From Posidonia oceanica (Eukaryota > Streptophyta > Magnoliopsida > Alismatales > Posidoniaceae): a stretch of DNA of 64,000 nt. The stretch spans positions 86,932,001 through 86,996,000 of the forward strand of contig JAZBRS010000020.1 of the NCBI GenBank assembly GCA_037176725.1, read 5' to 3'. The position numbers and the translations under genes were made by a program. A model generated the notes under the pieces. The model saw only the letters and a program-made list of their open reading frames with translations. It had not been told where the DNA came from and did not search any database. Numbering within the stretch: position 1 is the first letter of the stretch; every line of letters starts with the position of its first letter. This document shows positions 33,228 through 43,965 of the stretch, in pieces.

Positions 33228-34625
33228 TGTTGGACGCACATACTGGTGCGTCCAACGTTGGACGTGCCCTGAGGCAGCGTCCAACAACCCTACAGGTCTT
33301 TTATTTCATTTTGCATCTTTTTGCTTCCAAGTTGTTATGCTTTAGTTGCATCTCTGTGAGATTATGTTACATGCTTTCTCTTATGTTTACTGATGCTATG
33401 GCATGTTTTATATCAAGTTTTGATCCTAGTTTGGATCGATGATTCTTGCTTCTGAATTCTATGCTGTTTACCTGTGTTGGACGCTAGAGCACACCGCGTC
33501 CAACGTTGGACGCTGACGTGTCCAGCGTCCTTCTGCTCTGCTTGTTTATACTTGCTGCCATGCTTGAGTGCTGCTTCCTTTTGGGTTAAATACTTGCTCC
33601 ATTATGTGTAGTGGTGTTTGGCCTCCATGGCAACTATGTTTAAGTTTGCAAGTCTCTTTTCAAGTTGCATGTTGGTTTACATGGGTTTTTGTTCCTTTAT
33701 TTCCTTATACATGCTTCTTATAATGTTCTATATGGAATACTTGCTTGATCTGTGTTTCATGCCTTGGTTTAGCCCACTTTCAATAGTTTGCATGCATGTT
33801 TAGGTGGTCTCTAAGCTCAGTTCTTCCTTGCAGCTTGATATGCCTCATTTATGTGTTGGACGCAGGTACACTCTGCGTCCTATGTTGGACGTAGATGTAC
33901 TCTGCGTCGTATGTTTCTGCTTAGCTGCTCTTGCTTTAATGCTTGCATGATGTTGTTATCTCCCATGCCTACTTAATCCATGCTTGCATGTTTGTGTTTA
34001 GCCCTCATAACAACTTTTGTCAAGCTTTTATGGCTTTTTTACCAGGATTTTATGCAGGTTTTTTCCATGTCCTTGCCTTCCTTTGTGTTGGACGCAGGTA
34101 CTGCTTGCGTCCTACATAGAACGCAGGTGGTGCTTGCATCCTACACACTAGCTGTGTCTCTCCTTGTGCATGCTTTGCAAATGCTTTTCCTTTTTGGATT
34201 TTTATATGATCCATGTATGCATGCTTAACCCTAGCCCATTTACAGTAGCTTAAATGTATGCCATGATATTTCCTCTATCGCTTCGCATGCTATTTTGTTG
34301 TATGCCTGTCTGCACCTTGTCGGACGTTGAGTGCTCCAGCATCCTGTGTTGGATGTTGTGTACTCTACCATCCAACACCCTACAATGTTTACGTCCAGTT
34401 CATGCTTGCTCCAGGCCATTAAATCTCTCCTTTGGCTATTTCCCTTGATTACTTTGCATGATATACGTGTCTTTTACTGCTTCATTGCATTTGCATCGCA
34501 TCCATACATCTAGAATGCATGTTTTCCAAGACTGCATGGTTCCTACTGTCTTCCATCTGTCTGTGTTGGACACTCTCTGGTCCTGCGTCCAACATTGGAC
34601 GCAGGTCATTGCTGCGTCCAACACT
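33228..34625. repeat. array of six GTTGGACGC...GCGTCC hairpin modules
   Basis: Modules start near 33228, 33477, 33856, 34087, 34318 and 34565. Each starts GT(T/C)GGAC(G/A)(C/T), has an 8-15 base spacer, then GCGTCC or a decayed form. Several are followed by a full or near-full palindrome (33248-33265, 33496-33513, 34585-34602). Spacing is mostly 230-250 bp, once about 380. Later modules carry C-to-T type changes (gcatcc, catcc). Confidence 0.75.
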
Positions 34626-34769
34626 TATAGTTGGCTGAACATTGTTTTAAAGCATCGATTTCATTTTGCTTGCCGCTTTCCGCATTTTATTGCCTCCGAC
34701 ACGTGCCTTGACACCCATGCATGCTGCCGAACCCCTGTTTTCAGTTTTACGCCTTGCATCGCCCACTAT

Positions 34770-34975
34770 CCCATGGTTTTCCACGTCGGTTTTCTTTCCC
34801 CTTTGCATGTCATACTTGCATCGTGTGGTTTTCTCTTGGTTTATCGAATCCATTTCCTTTCCCCTTTGCTTGTTTTACACTCGCATCGTGTGGTTTTATT
34901 TGGCTTTTCCACCCTTGTTTCCTTTCCCCTTTGCATGTCGTACTTGCATTGCGTAGTTTTATCGGTGTTTTGTTT
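34770..34975. repeat. about 62-bp imperfect tandem repeat, 3 copies
   Basis: TTTCCCCTTTGCATGTC followed by TACTTGCATCGTGTGGTTTT recurs three times, beside the conserved LTR anchor. The solo LTR has a 50-bp array and the third LTR a 30-bp array at the matching place. Confidence 0.75.
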
Positions 34976-35530
34976 TATCGCCTGCATTTGCATTAAGACA
35001 GTGATGCTCACTGTCTGGAGTTCTCATGAACTAGGGTTTGCTCGGTTCGAAACACAGGCAGTGCTGTTGAGCACATAGGCTGCACGTTTAATTTCCCATG
35101 CATGGCATTCAGGCATTTAGGCATTAAAGCATTCATAGCATCCATCGCCCCTCGGGCGTACAGTTAAAGGCAATCATTGCCGAAATTCCTGCAAATGCGA
35201 GCGTTTAGCCAAGAAAGACCGATTCCTCGGGCGTGTCGGGAGTGCCTAACACCTTCCCTGCACGTAACAGGAGTCCTTACCCTCTCTTTGGACCTGCAAT
35301 GACCGTTTTTCCGTCATCCTTGGCACAAGTCATTCTTCTTTTGCATAGCATTGCATTCATTTGCATGTTTTCTTGCATTCCCCCGGTTTTTCTCGTCTCC
35401 TGATTGAATAGACTAGGTGGCGACTCCCTTTGTCTTATCTTTTTGTTTTCCCTCTTCATGTCGCTCCATCCGTGAAGTTCCTCTTCTCGTTCAGACCCCC
35501 TCCGGTTCGGATCCACGGGATCAGGCATTC

Positions 35531-36306
35531 AAAATACCTATGACTCATATCTTTTAGGTATAGAAATGACATTTGATGAAGTCTTAATAGGTCAGTTACT
35601 AGAAATTCCTTCGTCAGGTATAGACATCACATTATCCATAGAGGAATTAGGCATTAGTTTTCTGGAAATAAATAAAACCATTTCTCAAAACAAAAAGAGT
35701 ACCTTCATCCCAAATAAAATAAATCAGTTATCCAAGACGTCTAGGATTTTAGCATATATTTTTGCGGCAAATGTTATTCAGAAGAAATGACACTTCGATG
35801 AATTGAGTAGCATGACCTGTAAGGTTGTGTATGCCATAACTAAAAAGATTCCTGTTAATTGGGCTCGTGTCATAATTCATCACATGACACATATCAAAAC
35901 AAAACTTTTTTATGGGTCCCTTCTCACTTATATATTTATCCACTTTGGTGTACCCTTAGAAAATGAACCAAACCTTCCCAATAGAGCTCATCCTATAAAC
36001 GATATCGCCATAGTAAGAATGGAAAAAGCATTAGAAAGAGCGAAAGCTCTCAAGAGTGCTCATCCTTCTTCCTCCAGCTCTCAAGTACCTCAAGGTGAGA
36101 GTTCTGAAGAAGAAGAAGAAGAAGAGGAAAATAAAGAAGAATTGGCAAAATTGAGAAAAGAAATAGAAGAGATGAAACTCCAAAGCAATGTTTGGCAAAG
36201 TAGTGTAGATGACTGGCAAATGAGAATGGAAAAGAAGATGAATGATCAGCATTCAGAAATGATGAGATATCTTCATGGACATCTGCCTCCTCCATCTAGC
36301 CAGTAG
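35531..36306 (+). pseudogene. Sirevirus-like env-like/extra ORF (putative plant transposon protein type), 3' part
   Basis: Two pieces of one frame (35566-35790 and 35791-36306) are separated by a TGA at 35788-35790. The protein has the block ITKKIPVNWARVIIHHMTH and LLTYIFIHFGVPLE, typical of the 'putative plant transposon protein' family. A poly-Glu stretch and a coiled-coil-like tail (KLRKEIEEMK) follow. In Sireviruses an extra, env-like ORF with a coiled coil lies between pol and the 3' LTR, exactly the position here. The 5' part is missing at the junction with the Tat LTR. Paralogous fragments lie at 55690-54870 and 57900-56870 on the - strand. Confidence 0.65.
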
Positions 36307-36562
36307 TTGGAGCTTTTAGTATCTTTGTTATTATTTCTATATATTTCTTCTGAGATATGTAAAAAAAAAAAATCTTAACATTATGATTTTTCGTATGTGG
36401 ACATATTTACTATTATGAGCTTAAACTATATGAATGTTTTTTTTGCTTATGAAAGAATCTTAGTAGCATCTTGATATATCTCTTTTGAATTTAAAGAATT
36501 ATTGAAAAATCTTAATTATAAATATATTATGGGTATTATCGGGGTTTTTTTTGTATTATGAC

Positions 36563-36764
36563 AAAAAGGGGGAGAAATTAACATCACATATTTGATGTAT
36601 AGCCTATAGTAAAGGGGAGCATATATATGCTTATGTAGGCTTTTAGTAAGGGGGAGCATTTATACAAAATTGAAAATTATTCACATTATCAATATTGTTA
36701 CTGTCAAAGGATAAAAATGAATATGTTTATGTATAGTTTTTGTCATCATCAAAAAGTGGGAGAT
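36563..36764 (+). other. multiple polypurine tracts before the Sirevirus LTR
   Basis: AAAAAGGGGGAGA (36563-36575), AAAGGGGAGC (about 36611), AAGGGGGAGC (about 36648) and AAAAAGTGGGAGAT (36751-36764). The last directly precedes the LTR and follows TTTTTGTCATCATC, a well-known Sirevirus signature. Confidence 0.85.
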
Positions 36765-38316
36765 TGTTGAAAAATATCTGTGATATATTTAATTTTGATG
36801 ATAACAAATGGAATTAATGATATTACTTGAGATTATATTATTCAGTTGATTTTAAGATAGGTGGATTATTCTGAGAAAAGTCAACCATTGAAGACTATCA
36901 AGTATAACATGGAATGCCAAAATATTTGAGAAAGATATCAGATTAAACACATGCTCAAATGTAGAATCAGATATAATATTGATCTAGTTATGAGATCAAA
37001 CATGATTTAATTGGATTAATGCCAAAATAAATCGAATATAATGTCAATATGGATTTGGTTTATGATATCATATTCTATCTCTTATCATATGTCAAAAGGA
37101 TGAAGTGTTGGAATCTGGTCCAGTCGATCGGCTTGAAAGCTGAGTAGGAGAGAACCAGGTCCAAACAGGCATTACACCCCTAAGGGATCGACTGACACCT
37201 GTGGAAATCGGCCGGATGAGTCATGCCATGACATCTACGACGAGCGACCCTTGTATGATATGAGATCGATCGCTCGACCCAGTTTAAGGCCGAATGATGT
37301 AAGCCACACCAATGCTAGGGTTGAACGAGCGCCAAGCATAATCACATATAATTTTTATGTATAATCAAATATAATGTCGAAGAAATGAATGTGATTATGT
37401 TTCGAATATGTAGAATTGTATTAATGATTATAATGTCAAAACATCGTACGATGTTGCATATAGGGACATCATGAAGTATGTGAATCAGGTGTTGTACATA
37501 TCGGTTTGTATTATTGAATATATTGTCAAATAATACATGATGTGATATTGCATATAGTAGCAATAAGAAATATATGTGGTTTCAACATCGTGTTAATGGT
37601 GATTTGTCATATACATGTAGTTCGGGTGCATATATAGCTCTACTATTGAGTGAACTTGAAAGGGGTAGAGGAAACCTTACAATATCGAGAGGTGTTTTCC
37701 TCATTACCTTCTCCTTGAACATGGGTGGATGCAAGTGCGTGGACAAGCGATGTGACGAAGTCTCTATCTCAGTTGTTGGTGTCGAGGTCTTTGTGTCGAC
37801 CTTTGCATCTCTGTTGATCTCTGTCTCATATCGATCTAGGGATGTATGTGCGGGATGTTGATCTCTCTGGGTTGTAGATCGTTTGTGGATGGGTACAGAT
37901 GTAGATCGCAGGTCTCTGTCTATATCGCCAGGGTGTGTTTGTGTTGCAGATCTCTATGTCGTAGATCCTTCTCAACGAAGGAGAGGACCTTTATTTATAG
38001 AGAGGCCGCTCATCTTGAATTCAAATATGGATATCTTTTGAATTTTAAGTTCAAAGTAACCAAGAGTAGAATATCTTGGCAATATCTTCTACCCTTTTCA
38101 AAATAATAATGCATGCCATAGAATTTGTTGAGATGCGCTCACGGCCTTGTTGGTAGGTTGGCGAGTTGGTGCAATTTGTTGGTGCGTCCTATCATGTAGG
38201 TGGATCAGCGGGCTAGCCTGCTTTCGTAGGGGTGTGTCGTGTATATTGAGTCCAATTTTGGTGGGCTTCAATTCGTCATGGGCCCGTATTGGGCTTGAAA
38301 TTTCCTGATGTCAACA
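36765..38316 (+). mobile_element. LTR of a Sirevirus-like Ty1/copia element (about 1552 bp)
   Basis: It starts TGTTGAAAAATATC after the polypurine tract and ends TGATGTCAACA, so the termini are TGTTG/CAACA. TTTATTTATAGAG near 37990 is a TATA candidate. Positions 36920-37760 recur at 58567-59447. Since it follows the internal 3' region it is a 3' LTR. Confidence 0.83.
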
Positions 38317-38479
38317 AGCAGTCGATCACTCCTTTTGCTATCGTGGGGGCGTGGTCGATGCTCTTCCTTGTGATCTCTATAAGAATCCACCGGGAATCTG
38401 CCTGAGGGTCAGTTCTTGACTGCTCTCTCCTCTACATCATTATCTTTGCTTTGTCCATCTCATCTACTATTATGTATTT

Positions 38480-39300
38480 GTTCACTCTTTCCAATGCCTC
38501 AACAAGCATGGCCACCTCATTCAGGTTATACATGCAAGTGAGCCCGAATGGTGTCAAATCCTACTAAAAAGTAGTGAGGGCAACATCTTCTTTCAGCACA
38601 AGCACATCAATGAGTGCAGCGTTTCACTGCACATAGCTCCTTTGTGTCTCCTTTGGCCTTTGGACGATGGAGAGGAGATGGTTGGAGACCTTCACCCTTC
38701 TCCTCTTCCCCACGAAGTGGGTGCAGAAGGCACGACTAAGCTCTTCAAACCTGGAGACAAAACTTGTTCTCAAACCAAAGAACCATACCCAACTTGGCCC
38801 TCTCAAAGTGGTAGGAAATAATCTACACAAAATGGCGTCAGAGACCATCTACAATCTCATCAAATCTTTGAAAGCCATGACATGGTCGATTGGGTTGGTC
38901 GTCCCATTGTATCACTCAAGATGGGGCATCTTGAATCTAGTTGGGAACAGTTCGATCTTAACAACCACCATAAAGGGCGAGTACATGGCTTTCTCCAAGC
39001 CACCTAAGAGAGAGTGCTCTTTTTTTTCTGCATCTGTCTCAAGCGTTCCTTCATCTCTGCTATGCGATCCTCCACACCCAGTCTTGTGTACCCACTCTGC
39101 TCAGTCTGCTTGGGCACAACACTCAAAGCTGCTGGCACCTTTTCAGTAGGGGACAGTGAAGACGGCTCAATCTACTTGGTCTTCCTCCTCTTGGCATCTC
39201 GTATTGCCAGCTCCTCCGATAGAAACACAACCTTATCTTGTAGTGCTTTGAAAGCCTCAGGGGTGATCTCCACGGAGATGTGAGTTGAAAATCCTTGCGA
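38480..39300 (-). pseudogene. Ty3/gypsy gag fragment, decayed
   Basis: On the - strand, 38848-38624 encodes DAILCRLFPTTLRG, then WVWFFGLRTSFVSRFEELSRAF and a FVGKRR segment, the classic plant Ty3 gag (retrotrans_gag) core. Downstream (toward 38480) frames continue with stops (NEVAMLVEALE). Upstream (39300-38850) a Lys/Glu-rich N-terminal part with several stops is visible. No LTR could be assigned to it. Confidence 0.8.
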
Positions 39301-42300
39301 ATGTGTTTGGACTAGTATACGACTGTCTAGAGCGATAAAAGTTTCCCACAAATGGTAGCAACTGATTTTGCTTGGTGCTCGACAAGTCGCATTGTCCGAT
39401 CCGATTAGCGTGCTATCGTTGCTAGGTCTATCGTACAGGATGTTTGAACAAAGAATTTCAAATATTTGATATCGGATGTTTATCAGAGATAGATACAGAT
39501 TTATTCATATTCAAAGTTTTCGATCGGATACAGATAATATCCAAATTGAAAGATGGATACAAATATTTTTTGGTCCGATTGTTGGGATGTTTATCTAAAA
39601 TTCGTAGAAGCAATTGTTTGTTTACAAGGCTAGTTTGACGTAGAACAAAGAATGTAAAATGTCGAGTTAGAAGGTGGATCCATGATGATGATATATTAAC
39701 GTCCATAATTAAAATGTGAAATTTAAAATATTGATTTTTTATATATTTTGTAATTTTATGTATCTTTATATATTTATATAAAACTTTATTTATTGCCACC
39801 TGTCCTTGTATCCGACCACACGCCACAGGGTACAGATAGTAATAGTTGGTCCAACAGTAACTTATTATTGGCATGGGCAGATGCAGAAGATGGGAAGCAG
39901 CAAGTTACAAGAACACACGAGCACGTGATTTTTTTCTGGTCCCCACAAATGTAACAGTAGTTGTAGAATATCAGCTCGTGTTTCATTGGATAATCGTGGC
40001 TGATGTCACCACTCACCACACGCATCGCACATGCAAAGGGTCTTTTATCACGTTTCCTTGGCTTTTTTAGAACAATTCTTTACCAGATTTTAGACATTTC
40101 TTCCTATATAATCAAGATTTCCTCTTTTGTGTGAAGTGAAACTCTTGCCAATAGAGCTTTAAGAAATACTTAACTAGAAATTTATAGAAATAATCCTACA
40201 TCAGGCTTTTGGAATATTATGCCAAGAATACTCAAATGGATATTGCTAAAACTTTATGCTTTTAACAAACATTCTATCTATCTAGCTTAAAGAAATAACC
40301 TTTGAAAGGAAACATTATCTAACAAAAGTTTGGACCTTCATTTAGCTTTATCTATGTTTATAATTTAGTATGTGCTAAAGAAAACACAAAATGTTGTATT
40401 TGAAAATATCACAAAAATAGTTTACAATAAGGATCTAGTCTAATTACAAACACTTGGACACCATTTTTGAGAAGGATAGATTTTTTTTAGCCAAAAAACA
40501 TCAATTTTACGAAGGATGAACATTTCATTGACAAAAAAGAGAGTAAAAGGTCGATATTTTGATAAATAAACAAGAACTAAGTCAACCAAGGTAATATCGT
40601 TGGATCATATATCCTGTAGGAGGCTTTCATCAATGCTAAATTCGTTAGAGAGAGAACAATGATGCTCATTATATATAAATTTTGTGTCTACTTATATATG
40701 CTTTCTCGATATATCTATGCTTAGTCTTCTAACATAGATTACATCAAAATTTCTAAAGAGGTGGTTGTTTGATGCTTTTTTTGCTTAGACTTGGGTTTGT
40801 TTGGTTTAGTTTCTAAATAGATTTAGGGGTCTAGATTCTACTAGAAGTCTAAAATACCCAGAAGTTTTGCCAAACAAACTATAGGACACTGATTCTGATA
40901 GAAGCCAATAGCTTCTAACATATAGAAGGAAGCATTAATGAGAGCTTCCAGAGAAGCAAGAATTGACAACTTCTGTGACATGCTATAAGTTTGGCTTTAA
41001 ATTTTCAAAATTATAGTTATAATTTTCACCTATTTGTGTGATTTTGCTATTAAAATTTATAGAAAATGCCATCGAGAGTTGTGTAGTTGGTCTTTTATCG
41101 TAAAAGTTATATCCTAAAATTTACAAGGACTTGCTTTTAATGAAACAAGAATTTAGTTCATAGGTAGAGAAGCTAACTTCTTTAAATTGGGCAACGAGTT
41201 AGATTTTAGGGTTGGAGTGAGAATCTAGCCTATGACAGAAGCACTATCAAACAGATTACTAACCAATAACTGGTTTGTTTCCTAATAAAGTTATGAAAAG
41301 CTATAAAGGCTCGAACCTTGATAGGGGTGATAATTATATACCTCCATCTTTTTACAACCCTAAAAATTAAAGAGTATATATATAGCATCAAACAACTACG
41401 TTTTATATAATTCTGAAATTACAATGGTTTTCTTGCCAAACAAAAAAGCTCAAGTTATAGAGGATAAAATAAGACATTATCACAAACATATTTTAATTAT
41501 GTAAGCTATTCACGGCAACTTTTAAATCAAGGGGAAATTTTGACACTTAGATCTTACTTCCTTTTTTTAGTACTAGCCAAGGGCACATGGTTCGCATGCC
41601 TAATTTTGTATTTGCTAAAGATTATTGTAATGAGACTTGCCTCTTCATTTAATCTTCACATATCATCCTTTGTCATGTTTAGTTTTTATTCATCACTTAT
41701 TTGTTTTGAAATCTTTGTATGTTGGAGAATTTTTTTTCGAGATTGTTGATTTAGCCAAGCATCTACAAACTCTTGCCTTTCCTATAGTAAAATATAATGT
41801 GAATCATTTCAAAGATAATTTGTAGAAATATTTCTATAATAATATATATATATATATGAATATTGTAATGACCCCAATGTCGTTACCTCTCAACCTAGCT
41901 ACCATTTTTTTCTTTTATCTTATTAGCATTCATGAACTACAGAACTAAATTCTCACAATTACTATAAAGCAGAAATAAAATAAACTTAAATAACTTACTT
42001 ACCCAAGACCCTTGATGTGTGGCAGTGTGACTCCTTTCCTACATGCACTAGCAACTCCAGCTCCTATCCTGCACCTGCCAAAAACATAAACGAAGCACAC
42101 GTGAGCGACCACTCAATAGGTCACCCAGCACACACCCCAGCTTGATAAACAACTTCGAGGGAACAGGCGTAACAACGCCACAAGCAAATAAACACAGGCA
42201 TCTCTCTTGGATGCCACAGTAAGGCACACATCATTGCTCACAAAGCAAACCACTAAAAACATGCCTTTGAAATCATCTTTTCTCTTTTCAATTCAAAACC

Positions 42301-42895
42301 ATATGCATGCTCTTTTCAAAATCTTTATGCATACTTTAAATGACCACACTAGCTAAATCAAGCCCCAAAACACACGATCTGGTCCATCACACTCCTGGTG
42401 CGGATTAGACAACCAACTGTCTTTGAACACTCTCAATAGCATTCAAAACACACACACACAACACAACAAATACCAAAACACAAAGCCAGCGCTGAGACAC
42501 TACTCAGCCAAACCAATACGCCTCACTAGCGCAAGACCTACGTCCCACAGGCGCGGCCATAAGCACAACAACCACACACACAAACAAAGTATCGTCACTC
42601 GAGCCCAAGCGAGACACCTAGCCACAAGCAGTCCACCAAGACACTACCACGGTGTTCCTGCACTGCTACGGTCGACCACCCTATAGAGGAGTGAACCGTC
42701 CCGGCCAACAAGCCTCAACAGGTCTTGTCTCTCAGCAAGACACCACAGGGTACGCCCTCTAAGCGCCCTGACTTAGTGCTCCAAACCCCTGGGGCTCCTC
42801 ACCCTCAAGCTCAGTCCACACCAAGCAGTCTCGGTACCCGTACTAATTAGGGTATCACGCACAGCTACTCAGAGGTCCCATACCTCCTGTGTATT
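39301..42895. other. AT-rich stretch without recognisable genes
   Basis: Only short open frames occur. About 40780-41290 has paired motifs resembling the ends of small non-autonomous DNA elements (GTTTGTTTGGTTTAGTTTC near 40795; ACTGGTTTGTTTCC near 41270), but I could not define termini or a duplication. A short (AT)n run lies near 41841-41858. From 42000 the base composition changes to C/A-rich; 42420-42900 has no recognised content. Confidence 0.5.
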
Positions 42896-43184
42896 TCAAA
42901 GTCTTTCTAGACTTACGCTCGCATACGCAGGGAAATGCAGACTTTGAATGCCTAAGTGCCAATGAATGCCTATCTAAATGCTTAAAGGTGTGCTCTAAGT
43001 GATGGAATGCAATGCAAGAAAGTAAACGTGCAGTCTAAGCGCTCAGCAACGCTGTCTGTGTTCCAAACTGGGCGAAACCTGGCTCGTGAAAACTCCAGGC
43101 AGTAAGCATCACTGCCCTATATGCAAATGCAGGCGATAAAACAAAACAGCGGTGAAAACAGACAATGTGGGTGACATGCAAGAG

Positions 43185-43965
43185 GAAACAACGTAAAACA
43201 CGCAAAACGGTGCGAGAAACGAAGCCGACACGCAAAACGGTGCGGGAAACGAAGCAAGAACGTAAAACGGTGGGAGAAACACAGCAAGAACATAAAACAG
43301 TGCGAAAAACAAAGTTGGCATGCAAAACGGTGCAAGAAGCAAAGTCGGCACGCAAAACGGTGCAAGAAACAAAGCGAGAATGTAAAATAGTGCGAGAAAT
43401 CAAGTCGGCACGCAAAACGATGCAAGAAACAAAGTCGGCATGCGAAACGGTGTAAGAAACAAAGCGGCACGTAAAACGGTGCAAGAAACAAAGCTGGCAT
43501 GCAAAACAATGTGAGAAACAAAGCTAGCACGCAAAACGGTGCAAGAAACAAAGCGGCACGCAAAACGATGCGAGAAACAAAGCTGGCACGCAAAACGATG
43601 CGAGAAACAAAGCTGGCATGCAAAACGGTGCAAGAAGCAAAGTTGGGCACGTAAAACGGTGTAAGAAACAAAGTGGCACGTAAAACGATGCGAGAAACAA
43701 AGCTAGCACGCAAAACGGTGCAAGAAACAAAGTGGCAGGCAAAACGATGCGAGAAACGAAGCTGACACGCAAATTGGTGCAAGAAACAAAGTCAGGCACG
43801 CAAAACGGTGCAAGAAACAAAGCTGGCACGCAAAACGGTGTGAGAAATAAAGTCGGGCACGCAAAACGGTGCAAGAAACAAAGCGGCATGCAAAACGGTA
43901 CGAGAAACAATGCGGGGCATGCAAAACGGTGCAAGAAACAAAGCGAAAAAGAGTGTGTAAAAGCC
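43185..43965. repeat. about 30-bp tandem repeat, about 25 copies
   Basis: Units of 29-31 bp contain CACGCAAAACGGTGCAAGAAA and CAAAG(T/C)(C/G)GG. The long - strand frames rich in FVSCTVLRA are repeat products. Confidence 0.93.

Larger units (their letters stand above)
32111..35530 (+). mobile_element. 3' LTR of Tat element 2, truncated at the right
   Basis: It starts TATAGACACCCCATTTTGAC; the first dinucleotide is TA where the sister LTRs have TG. The 3' part (34990-35460) is the reverse complement of blocks in the solo LTR at 16370-16860: the anchor around CACTGTCTGGAGTTCTCATG, the AAAGACCGATTCCTCGGGCG / GTGCCTAACACCTTCC block, and GGTGGCGACTCCC. Similarity is lost near 35530, about 110 bp past GGTGGCGACTC, where Sirevirus-like sequence begins. 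The middle carries palindrome arrays absent from the two sister LTRs. Confidence 0.82.

Noticed and set aside
35410..35430. GGTGGCGACTC as a primer binding site right after the LTR
   Set aside because: In the solo LTR with a perfect target duplication the same motif lies about 150 bp inside the LTR end, so it is LTR sequence.
40780..41290. Small inverted-repeat DNA element
   Set aside because: GTTTGTTTGG-like motifs are present but I could not find matching termini or a target duplication.
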